Source: CALDTK01 sp965215215
GTDB lineage: Bacteria; Bacteroidota; Bacteroidia; Chitinophagales; Saprospiraceae
NCBI GenBank assembly: GCA_965215215.1
Contig: OZ244043.1
Coordinates: forward strand, 3,658,001-3,722,000
DNA length: 64,000 nucleotides
Direction: 5' to 3'
Shown: positions 27,701-35,476 of the stretch, in pieces
Layout: every line of letters begins with the position of its first letter
Position numbering within the stretch: position 1 is the stretch's first letter
Notes under the pieces: model-generated
Databases searched by the model: none
What the model was told of the DNA's origin: nothing
The model's input: only the letters and a program-made list of their open reading frames with translations
Made by a program: the position numbers and the translations under genes

Positions 27701-27759
27701 ATCCGAGTCGGCGCTCAGTTCGGCTGGGGGGGCATCAGCTTAACCTAAATAACGAGTAG
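24742..27759 (+). CDS. VCBS/FG-GAP repeat lipoprotein, divergent third copy
   Basis: 1005 residues from ATG 24742 (an in-frame GTG at 24733 is also possible; both overlap the previous stop). Lipoprotein signal 'LIVPLAALVIASC'. N-terminal half has good repeats ('AIGDVNGDQLPDLFFTANQG', 'FVDVDADGDLDLYVC', 'YADLDLDGDLDLVLNNVDD'). The ASPIC/UnbV region is degenerate ('SGFQSGALTPLVFGVPDGVD', with the usual 'VDWPSG' replaced by 'IIWPWTP') and the second repeat set is largely eroded. The 14-bp motif occurs twice (25064, 25607), encoding 'FREN' and 'FRES'. The last 47 bp of the gene are duplicated imperfectly at 33061-33110. Confidence 0.88.
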   Translation: MLDRYASLIVPLAALVIASCHSNTSEEGSSTVDGMEAPLFRSIPADESGVSFQNRLRPTDSLNIIQYLYYYNGGGVAIGDVNGDQLPDLFFTANQGPDALYLNEGNLRFRENAEAAGISTRADWSTGASFVDVDADGDLDLYVCKASGYAGLTGHNELYVNDGNGRFEERAAAWGLDFAGLSTQAAFADFDGDGRLDCYLLNHSVHHRELPNDTSARQARDPLAGDRLLLGRGRKFVDATRESGIYSGPQGYGLGVAVADLNGDARPDLYVSNDFSENDYLYLNLGGGRFRESSADYFEHTSQFSMGSAVGDVNGDGLLDIVTLDMRPAGDSIRKSSAGNDAATTFALKQRFGYLPQYARNAVQLNTGRGFVDVAPQLGVPASDWSWTPLLFDADLDGQTDLFIANGIVRRPNDLDYLKFSGGEAVQRRASDAELAELMPTGYAKNVAYRGGDTAWVDVSQQWGFDRVGSTTGAAYADLDLDGDLDLVLNNVDDTARVLENAVAEKPSITVDLMALRPFARAAGATVLVSAREWRSARVFSAVSGFQSGALTPLVFGVPDGVDTVQLSIIWPWTPDSVDVASVAARGGKVNKSAFTRQASERSVDREPTGELVSNDAWLSAFEVEPLLPFIVLPADSIAVASAEGQWILQGPEVSWVSTGYLDLKLPGTNGERARAATWIKRETDSLLLLSFGYEANPGSWRVKSYTRSSKGFVAVELPAGFTEPNGLVTSLISFESEAAMPTLFVGVGLDQRGYGVSPTSSLWSVSPKGWRRSWSGDELGMVSSGVSLGSSLLVSAPWKPVRELRFGEADAKVILEDRTPPGLWFAISKVPTSGSRSDRFLFGNLGTNTLLRASEVEPLRLIVADFDGNSRVDPILVEGRGEEARTYFGLDELARQMPMMRKFFTSYLPFSASKFSEMFPPQAVAQASGGEATELRSAIYEPANQELTYLPAAAQRGAAARIRRLVDSGQVEVEFLDVRTHPTIGDPSRRSVRLGGHQLNLNNE
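25064..25077. repeat. Dispersed 14-bp motif, exact copy, opposite orientation
   Basis: GCTTTCGCGAAAAC on plus; in the third VCBS gene, read as 'FREN'. Confidence 0.85.
25607..25620. repeat. Dispersed 14-bp motif, exact copy
   Basis: GTTTTCGCGAAAGC on plus; in the third VCBS gene, read as 'FRES'. Confidence 0.85.
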
Positions 27760-27762
27760 CGG
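27713..27762 (+). repeat. Left copy of a 50-bp imperfect direct repeat
   Basis: The 3' end of the third VCBS gene (codons for 'SVRLGGHQLN...' through the stop). It aligns without gaps to 33061-33110, 43 of 50 bases identical by hand count. The two copies bracket the DUF4249-receptor-DUF4249 module. Confidence 0.75.
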
Positions 27763-27844
27763 TAGTGGCTGGGAGCCTGATTCATTAACCCGCCTCGCAA
27801 CCCGAAGAGAACGGCAACAGGGACAAAGCCGAGCTTATACGCGC

Positions 27845-27880
27845 TTTTTGTTTATGTCTACACCCAAGGTTAATCGTTTG
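27845..27880 (+). promoter_or_regulatory. Possible promoter of the DUF4249 module
   Basis: TTTTTG (27845-27850), 22 nt, then ATCGTTTG (27873-27880), two changes from TAnnTTTG. It would start transcription near 27886, 65 nt before the DUF4249 gene. The 191-nt gap (27760-27950) holds no other visible feature. Confidence 0.3.
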
Positions 27881-27950
27881 AAGATTAGCGCCCAGCTAGC
27901 TGAAGCGATCTGTATACCCAGCGTAGCTTACCAGCGCGAAGCCTCCCAGC

Positions 27951-29036
27951 ATGAACGCAAGTCAGCCGCCCTACCTCATTGTGCGCGTTTTGGTTTTTCT
28001 CGCGTTCGGCTTTCAAAGCTGCGTCAAAGAGATCGAGCCCGACGACACCGGTGCCGCCAACTACCTGTACGTCGATGGTGGTGTGACTGTCGGAGAGACA
28101 GAGCAGGTAATCCAAATCGGTCGTACTCCCGCCCCCGGCTCCCGGCAGCCACTGCCGGTAGACCTAACCCAACTCGCCATCACCGATCTCGATGCCGGTA
28201 GTAGCTACCCACTGACCCCCTGTGCTGACGACGAAGATGACCTCAGCTACTGCGCCACCTTTACCGGCCGACTCGCCACCGACTACCAACTCTCCTTTAC
28301 CCTCGCCGACGGTAGTCGCTTCGAGAGTCCTCCGGAAAAACTTGGCCCAGGCACCCTAAGCCCCGCTGGCGAAATGATACTGCTCAAACGTCCCGGACTC
28401 GACGGCGGAGAGGTAAGCGCCCGTAGCACCGCGTTGCAGGTGAGCTTCGATCTCCCGAGCGAGGGCACGGACGGTATCCTGGTGCTCATCCCCCGCGAAC
28501 TGGTGTACCTCATCGTAGACCGCAGCTGTAGTCCCTTCGACGGAGCTGGAACATGTTACCGCACCGCTCCACCTTCGCAGCAGGGACCGAGCATCATCAA
28601 CCTCAGTACATTTGCCGGTGGCGAGCGTTTCGTCGGGACCGTCGGCAGGGAGCCACTCGACTGGCGGTTCGCCTTCGCCGTTTACCAGCAGTACGTCTAC
28701 GAGCGGGTGTCGGCCGCCGCAGAGTCCTACTACAGTTCGTTGCAATCATCGCTGGCCCTCTCGGGGTCCTTCTTCGCCGAGCGACCTCTCACGATTGGCG
28801 GCAACGTGCGCTACTCGGGAGCGGCAGGTGCCGGCGAACCGGTGCTCGGATATTTCGGCGTACGGGAAAAGGGTATTCTTCGTGCGAAATCAGACTCACC
28901 CGAGATCCGGGCAGACGCGCCCCAGCCACCTTGCGGTGGTCCGGCGGGGGGACCGGTTCCGGGAGATTTGGGGGACTGTTGCGATTGCCTCACCGTCTCG
29001 GGGGCGAGCTCCCTCGCCCCCGAATGGTGGGAGTAA
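27951..29036 (+). CDS. DUF4249 family lipoprotein (first copy)
   Basis: 361 residues with a lipoprotein signal 'VLVFLAFGFQSC' followed by 'VKEIEPDDTG', the typical DUF4249 beginning. The fold is predicted beta-rich; the C-terminus has the family's Cys-rich ending, here 'GDCCDCLTVSG...PEWWE'. DUF4249 proteins usually sit beside TonB-dependent receptors and are presumed surface partners of them. The downstream receptor begins 58 nt later. It is paralogous to the gene at 31860, sharing 'SFFAERP' and 'GILRAKS' blocks. Confidence 0.85.
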   Translation: MNASQPPYLIVRVLVFLAFGFQSCVKEIEPDDTGAANYLYVDGGVTVGETEQVIQIGRTPAPGSRQPLPVDLTQLAITDLDAGSSYPLTPCADDEDDLSYCATFTGRLATDYQLSFTLADGSRFESPPEKLGPGTLSPAGEMILLKRPGLDGGEVSARSTALQVSFDLPSEGTDGILVLIPRELVYLIVDRSCSPFDGAGTCYRTAPPSQQGPSIINLSTFAGGERFVGTVGREPLDWRFAFAVYQQYVYERVSAAAESYYSSLQSSLALSGSFFAERPLTIGGNVRYSGAAGAGEPVLGYFGVREKGILRAKSDSPEIRADAPQPPCGGPAGGPVPGDLGDCCDCLTVSGASSLAPEWWE

Positions 29037-29094
29037 AGCAGCGTTTTACCGGTAAAGACTGTCCATCTATTCGCCACAGCTTAGACCTACCCAG

Positions 29095-31869
29095 TTGAAA
29101 CTCCTCCGATTTATTGGTTTGTACCTAGGTCTAGTGCTCGGCGGAGTACTTTCGTCCACGACGGCAACCGCCCAAGATTCCACCGCCCTACTCGTCGCCG
29201 ACGAACCGCTCTACCGCGCCTTCGATCGCATCGGCGAACGCTACGGGGTCAACGTCTACTACCACCCTGAAGACGTTCCCTTTTTCGCCGCCTACCTCCC
29301 GCAGGGCCAGCGCAACCTCTACCAGATCCTCTCGGAAGTCACCCGCGGCACCAATCTCCTCGTAGTCAAATATGATTCCACCACCTACGTCGTCGCGCCT
29401 AGCTCGCGGCAGTCTAGCGAGTACGCGGAAGATGTCGTGGAGGGCTGGCGCTCCGGCCGATACCGATCTCCCGACGATCAGGTGCAGCCAGTCATCAACG
29501 TCACGCTCGGCTCCGCCGGCGATCGCGTCGTGGATTCGGAAGACATTCTCTTCCGGGGCACCATCATCGACGCCGAGGACGGTGAGCCGCTCTTCGGGGC
29601 CACCCTGTTCGATCCGCAGCGCAACGCCGGCACAAGCACCGAGCTCGACGGCAGCTTCTCGCTCCGCCTGCCCGCCCGCGACACGTACTTTCTAGAAGTC
29701 AGGCTCATCGGCTACGAGCTCCAACCGCTACTCGTGGCGGCGCTCGGCAACACCGCCACGGAGCCGCTTTCGCTAAAACTCGTTTCGCAGATCACCGGCC
29801 TCGACGAAGTGGTCGTTACGGCCCGCGACGTTCAGCGCTTGCAACGTGAGGCCGCCGGTGGCGTGCGCGCTGTGTCCTTACGCGAGCTGAAAACGCTTCC
29901 CGTACTCACCGGTGACCTCGACGTGCTGCAGGCCGTCACCACCACGGCCGGGGTCAGCAGCATCTCCGAAGGCTCCTCCGGGATCTCGGTGCGCGGGGGT
30001 GCGCTCGACCAAAACCTTATCCTCCAGGGGGGCATGCCGGTGCTCTACCCGGCCCACGCGCTGGGCTTTTTCCCGCTTTTTCACCCGGACCTCGTCGGTG
30101 GGGTAGACCTCTACCGCGGCTACGTACCTCCCGAATTCGGTGGCCGGGCCTCGAGCGTGGTCGACGTGAGCTGGCGTACCGGCGATATGGAACGCTGGCG
30201 GGCGACCGGCTCGGGTGGCTTATTCGCCTCCCGACTCGCCGTGGAAGGCCCAATCGTTCGTAAGAAAGTCTCCTTGCTGGTCGGTGCTCGGACGAGCTAC
30301 CTCAACTGGGCCCTCTACCGGGTGCGCAACCGTAACGTCAGGACGTCGAGCGTTAATTTCTCCGACCTTTCGGCAAAACTCACCGGCCGCTGGCGGGGTG
30401 GCAAGGTCGATGTACAGGGCGCCTACGCCACCGACAAGTTTACTTACGCGGGCAACTTCGGCTACAGCTACACAAATTTTCAGGGGCGGGTGGCCGTCAA
30501 CCAGCGCTTGGGTAAGGGTTGGCTAGGCCAGCTGGAGGCCGCTCGCTCGACGTTTGGTGACGAGCAACTGGAGCTGCGCGCCGTACCCGGTCAGAGCTCC
30601 TTCTTCACTGGCCTCGAGCTCTCGAGCGCACGTGCCTCAACGCGCTACGACCACGAGGGTGGGGAGGGAGGCTCCGGCGGGTACAGTCTCGAAGTCGGCG
30701 TCGAAGTTTCCGAGCACGTAACCCCGGATCGCGCTCTGGTCCCCGAGCCCGGATCCCCCGCCGAGGCGTTCTCCTTCCGGGATCCCGCGCTACGCAACTA
30801 CGCTGCCTACGCGCAGACCCGTTACGTGTTGGGGCCCGAAACGATCGTGGAGGGTGGACTGCGTGTATCGCTCGCGGAAACCCGGCGGGCAGCTGGCGAT
30901 CGGTATACCTACGACGGTCCGCCCGCCCTCGTACGGCTAAGTGAGACGAGTTTTAGCGAAAGCGGCACGAGCCATAGGCATCCCCTTCAACTGGAGCCGC
31001 GAGTTTCGCTGACCCAGGATCTCGGCGATCGGCTCACCGCCGGGGTGGCCTACAGCAGGCTCGTGCAGCCGCTGAGCCAGCTGACACCAACGGTGAGCCC
31101 GACGCCGACGGATGTGTTTTTAATGGCATCAGAGTACCTCGCGCTGACGAAGAACGATGGAGTGAGCGTGACGTTGGTTTCGCGGCCGACGCGTGGGGAG
31201 CGGAGTCTCGGTGCCGAGCTGGCGGGTTACTACCGGCTTACCGAAGGCAACCACTTGGCTCGCGAAGGGGTGGGGCTGCGCCGCACGGGGGTGCCGGAGC
31301 GCTCGGTGTACACGGCCTCCGGCTACGCCTACGGTGCGGAGCTGACCCTGCGGGCGGTCGGACTGCGCAATTCTCTGGCCCTTGCCTACGCCTACGGCCG
31401 CAGCTGGATCGATGTCGACACCCGCTACCCGGAGATGCAGCTGCAACCCGCGGCCCGTTTCTCGGCCCCTACGGATCTGCCGCACCAAATCAACCTGAAC
31501 TTCTCACACGAACCGAGCGAGCGGGTGTCTTTGAACGTGGCCTGGACCTTTACCTCCGGGCGCCCCTTTACGGCTACGGATGGCTTGCTGCCGGTAAGTG
31601 GCACGCTCGTTCCTGTGTTCGGGGCGATCAACCTCGCGCGCCTACCCCCTACACACCGGCTCGATATGGGCTTCCAGCTCGACAATACCGAAGCTCGCCG
31701 GCGTGGGTTTAGGATGGGTTTTGCGATCTCCTTGTACAACGTTTACGGGCGCGAAAACCCATTCCTCGCCTTTTATCGCTTCGAGCGCTTTGGACGATTG
31801 GCGGCTAACCAGTTCGCAATCGTTGGGGATATCATTCCGGCCATCAACTTGACTTTTCAATGGGATTAG
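29095..31869 (+). CDS. TonB-dependent receptor with STN-like and carboxypeptidase-like N-terminal domains
   Basis: 924 residues from a TTG start (no suitable ATG nearby). Order: signal peptide ('TTATAQD'), an STN-like secretin/TonB N-terminal domain (about 30-105), a CarboxypepD-regulatory-like domain ('FRGTIIDAEDGEPLFGATLF', about 150-235), plug ('VVVTARDVQRLQ', 'GSSGISVRGG', 'DLYRGYVPPEFGGRASSVVD'), then the barrel, ending '...INLTFQWD' with the aromatic-rich last strand. An STN domain often means signalling to an anti-sigma factor, but none is adjacent. It is flanked by two DUF4249 paralogues; its stop overlaps the second by 10 nt. The dispersed motif occurs at 29766 and 30950. Confidence 0.93.
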   Translation: MKLLRFIGLYLGLVLGGVLSSTTATAQDSTALLVADEPLYRAFDRIGERYGVNVYYHPEDVPFFAAYLPQGQRNLYQILSEVTRGTNLLVVKYDSTTYVVAPSSRQSSEYAEDVVEGWRSGRYRSPDDQVQPVINVTLGSAGDRVVDSEDILFRGTIIDAEDGEPLFGATLFDPQRNAGTSTELDGSFSLRLPARDTYFLEVRLIGYELQPLLVAALGNTATEPLSLKLVSQITGLDEVVVTARDVQRLQREAAGGVRAVSLRELKTLPVLTGDLDVLQAVTTTAGVSSISEGSSGISVRGGALDQNLILQGGMPVLYPAHALGFFPLFHPDLVGGVDLYRGYVPPEFGGRASSVVDVSWRTGDMERWRATGSGGLFASRLAVEGPIVRKKVSLLVGARTSYLNWALYRVRNRNVRTSSVNFSDLSAKLTGRWRGGKVDVQGAYATDKFTYAGNFGYSYTNFQGRVAVNQRLGKGWLGQLEAARSTFGDEQLELRAVPGQSSFFTGLELSSARASTRYDHEGGEGGSGGYSLEVGVEVSEHVTPDRALVPEPGSPAEAFSFRDPALRNYAAYAQTRYVLGPETIVEGGLRVSLAETRRAAGDRYTYDGPPALVRLSETSFSESGTSHRHPLQLEPRVSLTQDLGDRLTAGVAYSRLVQPLSQLTPTVSPTPTDVFLMASEYLALTKNDGVSVTLVSRPTRGERSLGAELAGYYRLTEGNHLAREGVGLRRTGVPERSVYTASGYAYGAELTLRAVGLRNSLALAYAYGRSWIDVDTRYPEMQLQPAARFSAPTDLPHQINLNFSHEPSERVSLNVAWTFTSGRPFTATDGLLPVSGTLVPVFGAINLARLPPTHRLDMGFQLDNTEARRRGFRMGFAISLYNVYGRENPFLAFYRFERFGRLAANQFAIVGDIIPAINLTFQWD

Positions 31870-32957
31870 TGAGAGCTTTGACTCCGAGCCTGCGGGCTTA
31901 CGTATCCGGGGCGCTCGTTTGCCTTGCGGGAGTCGCTTCGGTAACCTGCGTTAAGGAATTCGAAATAGATGGTACGAGCGCGGGTGGCTACCTCTTCGTC
32001 GACGGACGGGTAGTCGTCGGGGGGGAAAACCAGGTCGTCAAGATCGGGCGAACGGCTGCCCCAGGCGCGTTTCGAAGTGACCCCGTGGAGGTAACCGAAG
32101 TAAGTATCTCGAATCTAAACGCCGGGACGAGCTACCCGATGCAGCTGTGTCCGGACGACACCCTGGGTTTCAGTTTCTGCGGCACCTTTATCGGCAAGCT
32201 CGAAACGAGTTATCGACTCACCTTTACGCTGGCGGACGGAAGCCGTTACGAAAGCGCACCCGACGCTTTGGAGCCGGGCACGATAACGCCGACCGCGGAA
32301 ATGGTGCTCCGACGTCGGATCGGGCTCGACGGGGACACGGTGGGCACGCAGGCGGTGACGATGAAGATCGCGTTCGAGATCCCGCGCAGCGGGGCGGAAG
32401 GACTGCTCGTATTCGCTCCACGCGACCTGGTGTACTTCGTGCTGGACGCGGATTGCGGAGATTTTGATGAGTCGAGGGTCTGCTATGGCTACGTGGAGCC
32501 GGTGTTACCGAGCCTCAGGATCTTTAATCTGGCTGACTACGTGGCCGGAGATCGCACCGTATCGAATGTGGGGATGGAAGACCTCGACTGGCGCTTCGCG
32601 GCGGCAGCGTACATGCAGGTCGGCTACGAGCGACTATCCCCCGCTGCCGAACCGTACTTCGGAACGCTTGCTACCTCCCTCGCGCTCACGGGATCTTTCT
32701 TCGCCGAACGACCGATTACGGTGCCGGGCAACGTAGCACAGGTCGAAGCTGAGGGGGACTCGCGCCTGGTGCTCGGGTACTTTGGCGTGAGCGAGGTCGG
32801 GATTCTTCGTGCGAAATCTAATGCGTTGGAGATTCGGGAGCGAGCGCCGGCGCTGCCGTGTGGCGATCTGGGGGAGCCGCCGGCGGAGCTAGGGGACTGT
32901 TGCGAGTGTTTGATCTTGCGGAGGACGACAGAGGAGAAGCCGGAGTGGTGGGAGTGA
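31860..32957 (+). CDS. DUF4249 family lipoprotein (second copy)
   Basis: 365 residues; ATG 31860 overlaps the receptor stop, so the two are translationally coupled. Hydrophobic N-terminus ending 'VASVTC' then 'VKEFEIDGTSAGGYLFVDGRVVVG', parallel to the first copy. It keeps the same C-terminal signature, 'GDCCECLILRR...PEWWE'. Presumed surface lipoprotein partner of the receptor. No terminator is obvious after it. Confidence 0.85.
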   Translation: MGLVRALTPSLRAYVSGALVCLAGVASVTCVKEFEIDGTSAGGYLFVDGRVVVGGENQVVKIGRTAAPGAFRSDPVEVTEVSISNLNAGTSYPMQLCPDDTLGFSFCGTFIGKLETSYRLTFTLADGSRYESAPDALEPGTITPTAEMVLRRRIGLDGDTVGTQAVTMKIAFEIPRSGAEGLLVFAPRDLVYFVLDADCGDFDESRVCYGYVEPVLPSLRIFNLADYVAGDRTVSNVGMEDLDWRFAAAAYMQVGYERLSPAAEPYFGTLATSLALTGSFFAERPITVPGNVAQVEAEGDSRLVLGYFGVSEVGILRAKSNALEIRERAPALPCGDLGEPPAELGDCCECLILRRTTEEKPEWWE

Positions 32958-33060
32958 GGTTATCCCCTTGTCCGAACGTGCTCTAAACACTTAAGCCAAG
33001 CATCAAACCTCACATATCGTTACCTATGTAATTTGGGTCAAGGTTCTTGTCCCAGCAGCC

Positions 33061-33110
33061 GCTCAGTTCGGCCGGGGGGGCATCAGCTTGATCATAACAA
33101 CTAGTAGCGG
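33061..33110 (+). pseudogene. Relic of a VCBS-gene 3' end (right copy of the direct repeat)
   Basis: Matches 27713-27762 at 43 of 50 positions without gaps. Read in the same phase it still encodes 'RSVRPGGHQLDHNN' and a stop, against 'RSVRLGGHQLNLNNE' in the intact gene. Nothing upstream of it (32958-33060) resembles the rest of a VCBS gene, so only the tail survives. Confidence 0.7.
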
Positions 33111-33196
33111 CGGCGAGCCGAGGTCGAAAGGTTAGCACTCGCAACGGCTCCCCCTCCGAGGGCGAAAGCAGCGAGTACGATGTAAGCGATGAACAT
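33101..33196 (-). CDS. Possible 31-residue single-span membrane peptide
   Basis: An ATG at 33196 opens a 31-codon frame with N-terminal 'MFIAYIVLAAFALGGGAVAS' followed by Ser/Thr and 'ARRRY'. It is a hydrophobic stretch with a basic C-terminus. Codon choice looks like genuine genes here (GC-rich third positions). Its stop codon lies inside the VCBS relic. It is too short to judge by homology and no convincing promoter was found; it could be chance. Confidence 0.35.
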   Translation of the reverse strand: MFIAYIVLAAFALGGGAVASANLSTSARRRY

Positions 33197-33545
33197 AGTC
33201 GAGGTGTTAGCAGCCAGTGAGTGTTGTACTACGAGAGGAGTACAAAGGGCGTTCCACCTCTAGCGGTAACCTTGCTTACCAGGCAAGTTGAGCCTTGTCA
33301 ACTGGCAGATTTAGCGTGATTTGACACCTTTTAGTAATCTCCGGTCAGGTATGTTAGCAAATGGCCCCCGAGGGTACACTTGTTAATTCTAACACAAGTA
33401 TACCGGACTGCTCTGGCATAATTTGCGTCAGATGCCTACTTGGAACAAACTGTCAGTAACCGCTTAATATGAATACCTAGATCCAGGGATTTCTAATCCG
33501 AACTAGGTAATTCACGCGGATTTGCCGAATCTGCCAAAAAAGTCG
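33197..33545. other. Non-coding spacer with one imperfect hairpin
   Basis: About 350 bases, more AT-rich than the flanks. The only structure I see is an imperfect inverted repeat around 33373-33405 (GGTACACTTGTTA ... TAACACAAGTATACC). There is no T-tract. Its role (end of the DUF4249 operon or of the aromatic operon) is unknown. Confidence 0.4.
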
Positions 33546-34631
33546 TTAAGCCGTCTGCGACTCCCGACCCTCACTCGTCCGCATCACCGCCTCCTGGCGA
33601 TTTATACTCTCCTGGTGGACCGCCTTGAGGAACTCCGTCACGAAGTCCGGCGACAGCTTCCGCTTCTCGCCCCGATTCAGCGCCTCGTCGAGCAGCGCTT
33701 GCCAGCGCTCCGGCTGCAAAATCGCGATGTTGTTCTCGCGCTTGTAGTCGCCGATCTGCCCCGCGAGCCGCATGCGGTCCCCGAGGAGGTTGAAGATCTC
33801 CTCGTCTACCTCGTCGATCTGGTGACGGAGCTGCTTGAGGTTCTGCAGGTACATCGGGTCGTCGCTGGTCGCATCCGGAACGCTGAGTCCGGCGAGCAAC
33901 CCCGCGAACACCGCCGGGGTAATCTGCTGCTTGGCGTCGCTCCAGGCCTCGTCCGGATTGGGGTGGATCTCCATCATCATCCCGTCGTAGTTGAGGTCGA
34001 GCGCCTGTTGGGCCACCGCCGCGAGCGTGTCGCGCCGCCCGCAGATGTGACTCGGATCCACGAACAGCGGCAGATCGGGGCGCATCCGCTTGAACTCGAT
34101 GGCCATCTGCCACCGCGGCGGATTGCGGTACTCCGAATCGCCGAAGCTGGAGAAACCCCGGTGGAGCGCGGCCAGTCGGGAGATTCCCACTTTCTCCAAG
34201 CGCTCGATGGCGCCCCCCCAGAGCGCGAGGTCCGGGTTGATCGGATTCTTCACGATAACCGGGATGTCGACGCCCCGCACCGCGTCCGCGATCTCCTGCA
34301 CGCTAAACGGATTGACCGTCGTGCGCGCCCCAATCCAGAGCACGTCGATGCCGTGCTTCAGGGCCTCGTACACGTGCTGCGCGTTCGCCACCTCGGTCGT
34401 TACCGGCAGGCCCGTTTCCTCCTTCACCCGCCGCAGCCAGCCCAGGCCGGGGATACCCACCCCCTCGAAGCTGTTCGGACGCGTACGCGGCTTCCAGATT
34501 CCCGCCCGGTACAGGTGCACGCCGCCCTGCTTGGCTAGCTCACGAGCCGTATTCAATACCTGGCCCTCCGTTTCCGCGCTACAGGGTCCGGCAATCACGT
34601 ACGGGCGGTGCGCTTTGAAATCGATGCTCAT
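33546..34631 (-). CDS. Bifunctional DAHP synthase / chorismate mutase type II
   Basis: 361 residues. The N-terminal ~250 are a DAHP synthase of the short KDO8P-like type ('VIAGPCSAETEGQ', 'GIWKPRTRPNSFEG', 'FVDPSHICGRRD'), which makes 3-deoxy-7-phosphoheptulonate from PEP and erythrose-4-P. Residues ~265-345 are an AroQ-type chorismate mutase ('LKQLRHQIDEVDEEIFNLLGDR'). It catalyses the first shikimate step and the committing step to prephenate. It is the last gene of a four-gene operon; its ATG overlaps the tyrA stop (ATGA). Confidence 0.95.
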   Translation of the reverse strand: MSIDFKAHRPYVIAGPCSAETEGQVLNTARELAKQGGVHLYRAGIWKPRTRPNSFEGVGIPGLGWLRRVKEETGLPVTTEVANAQHVYEALKHGIDVLWIGARTTVNPFSVQEIADAVRGVDIPVIVKNPINPDLALWGGAIERLEKVGISRLAALHRGFSSFGDSEYRNPPRWQMAIEFKRMRPDLPLFVDPSHICGRRDTLAAVAQQALDLNYDGMMMEIHPNPDEAWSDAKQQITPAVFAGLLAGLSVPDATSDDPMYLQNLKQLRHQIDEVDEEIFNLLGDRMRLAGQIGDYKRENNIAILQPERWQALLDEALNRGEKRKLSPDFVTEFLKAVHQESINRQEAVMRTSEGRESQTA

Positions 34632-35476
34632 GGGCTTAGGTTTTGCGGCAGCATCGGTCCGATCGCATTGGCGCGGTCGATGAGCGTGTGCACGTGGGTA
34701 AAGTTACGTTTGATGAGCGCGGTCCGAAATTCGGCCAGCACGTTAATGTATTCGTCGAGTACGTCGAGGAGGTGATCGCGATTGTGTTCGAAGATCGGCG
34801 CCCAGGTGTCTGCGTTGCTCTTCGCGAGGCGTACCGTGCTCGCGAATCCGCCGGAGGCGAGGTTGAAGATCTGACTTTCGTCGCGCTCCTTGGCCAACAC
34901 GGTCAGCGAGAGCGCGAAGCTCGAGACGTGCGAGATGTGGCTCACGTAAGCCACGTGGAGGTCGTGCTCCGCGGAGCCCTGTTCCACGGTGCGCATGGAT
35001 AGCTCCCCGTAAACCTGACGCACGCGCGCCAGGTGCGCCGCGCCACTCTGTTCCACGTCGCAGAGTACGGCGGTCTTGTCCGTGAACAGCCCCTCGAGCG
35101 CCGCGGTCGGACCGCTAAACTCCGTACCCGCCATCGGGTGACTCAGCACGAGCCGCGCCCGTTCGGGATGCCCGCAGAGGGCTTTCGCCAAAACACCCTT
35201 CGTGCTGCCGAGGTCGAAGACCGTAGCCTGGCCGGGGTATCCCAGCAGCTCTGCACAAACTCCGGCAGCTTGGTTAACGGGCACCGCCACGGCAATGAGC
35301 TCGCACCCCGCGGCGATAGCCGCTGGAGGTAAAGCAGCCTCTATCAAGCCGATTTCTAAGGCCGTACGCAGGTGCGCAGGGCTAGCGTCGTGGCCGACCA
35401 CCGCGTGCCCGTGCGCCCGCATCGCTCTCGCGAGCGAGCCACCGATCAACCCGAGTCCCAGGATCCCAATCTTCAT
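34628..35476 (-). CDS. tyrA: Prephenate dehydrogenase
   Basis: 282 residues: an N-terminal Rossmann NAD(P)-binding motif 'IGILGLGLIGGSLARAM' and the prephenate dehydrogenase signature 'LSHPMAGTEFSGP', with 'DLGSTKG'. Converts prephenate to 4-hydroxyphenylpyruvate for tyrosine. No C-terminal ACT domain is present. Four-base ATGA overlaps join it to the aminotransferase upstream and the DAHP synthase downstream. Confidence 0.93.
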   Translation of the reverse strand: MKIGILGLGLIGGSLARAMRAHGHAVVGHDASPAHLRTALEIGLIEAALPPAAIAAGCELIAVAVPVNQAAGVCAELLGYPGQATVFDLGSTKGVLAKALCGHPERARLVLSHPMAGTEFSGPTAALEGLFTDKTAVLCDVEQSGAAHLARVRQVYGELSMRTVEQGSAEHDLHVAYVSHISHVSSFALSLTVLAKERDESQIFNLASGGFASTVRLAKSNADTWAPIFEHNRDHLLDVLDEYINVLAEFRTALIKRNFTHVHTLIDRANAIGPMLPQNLSP

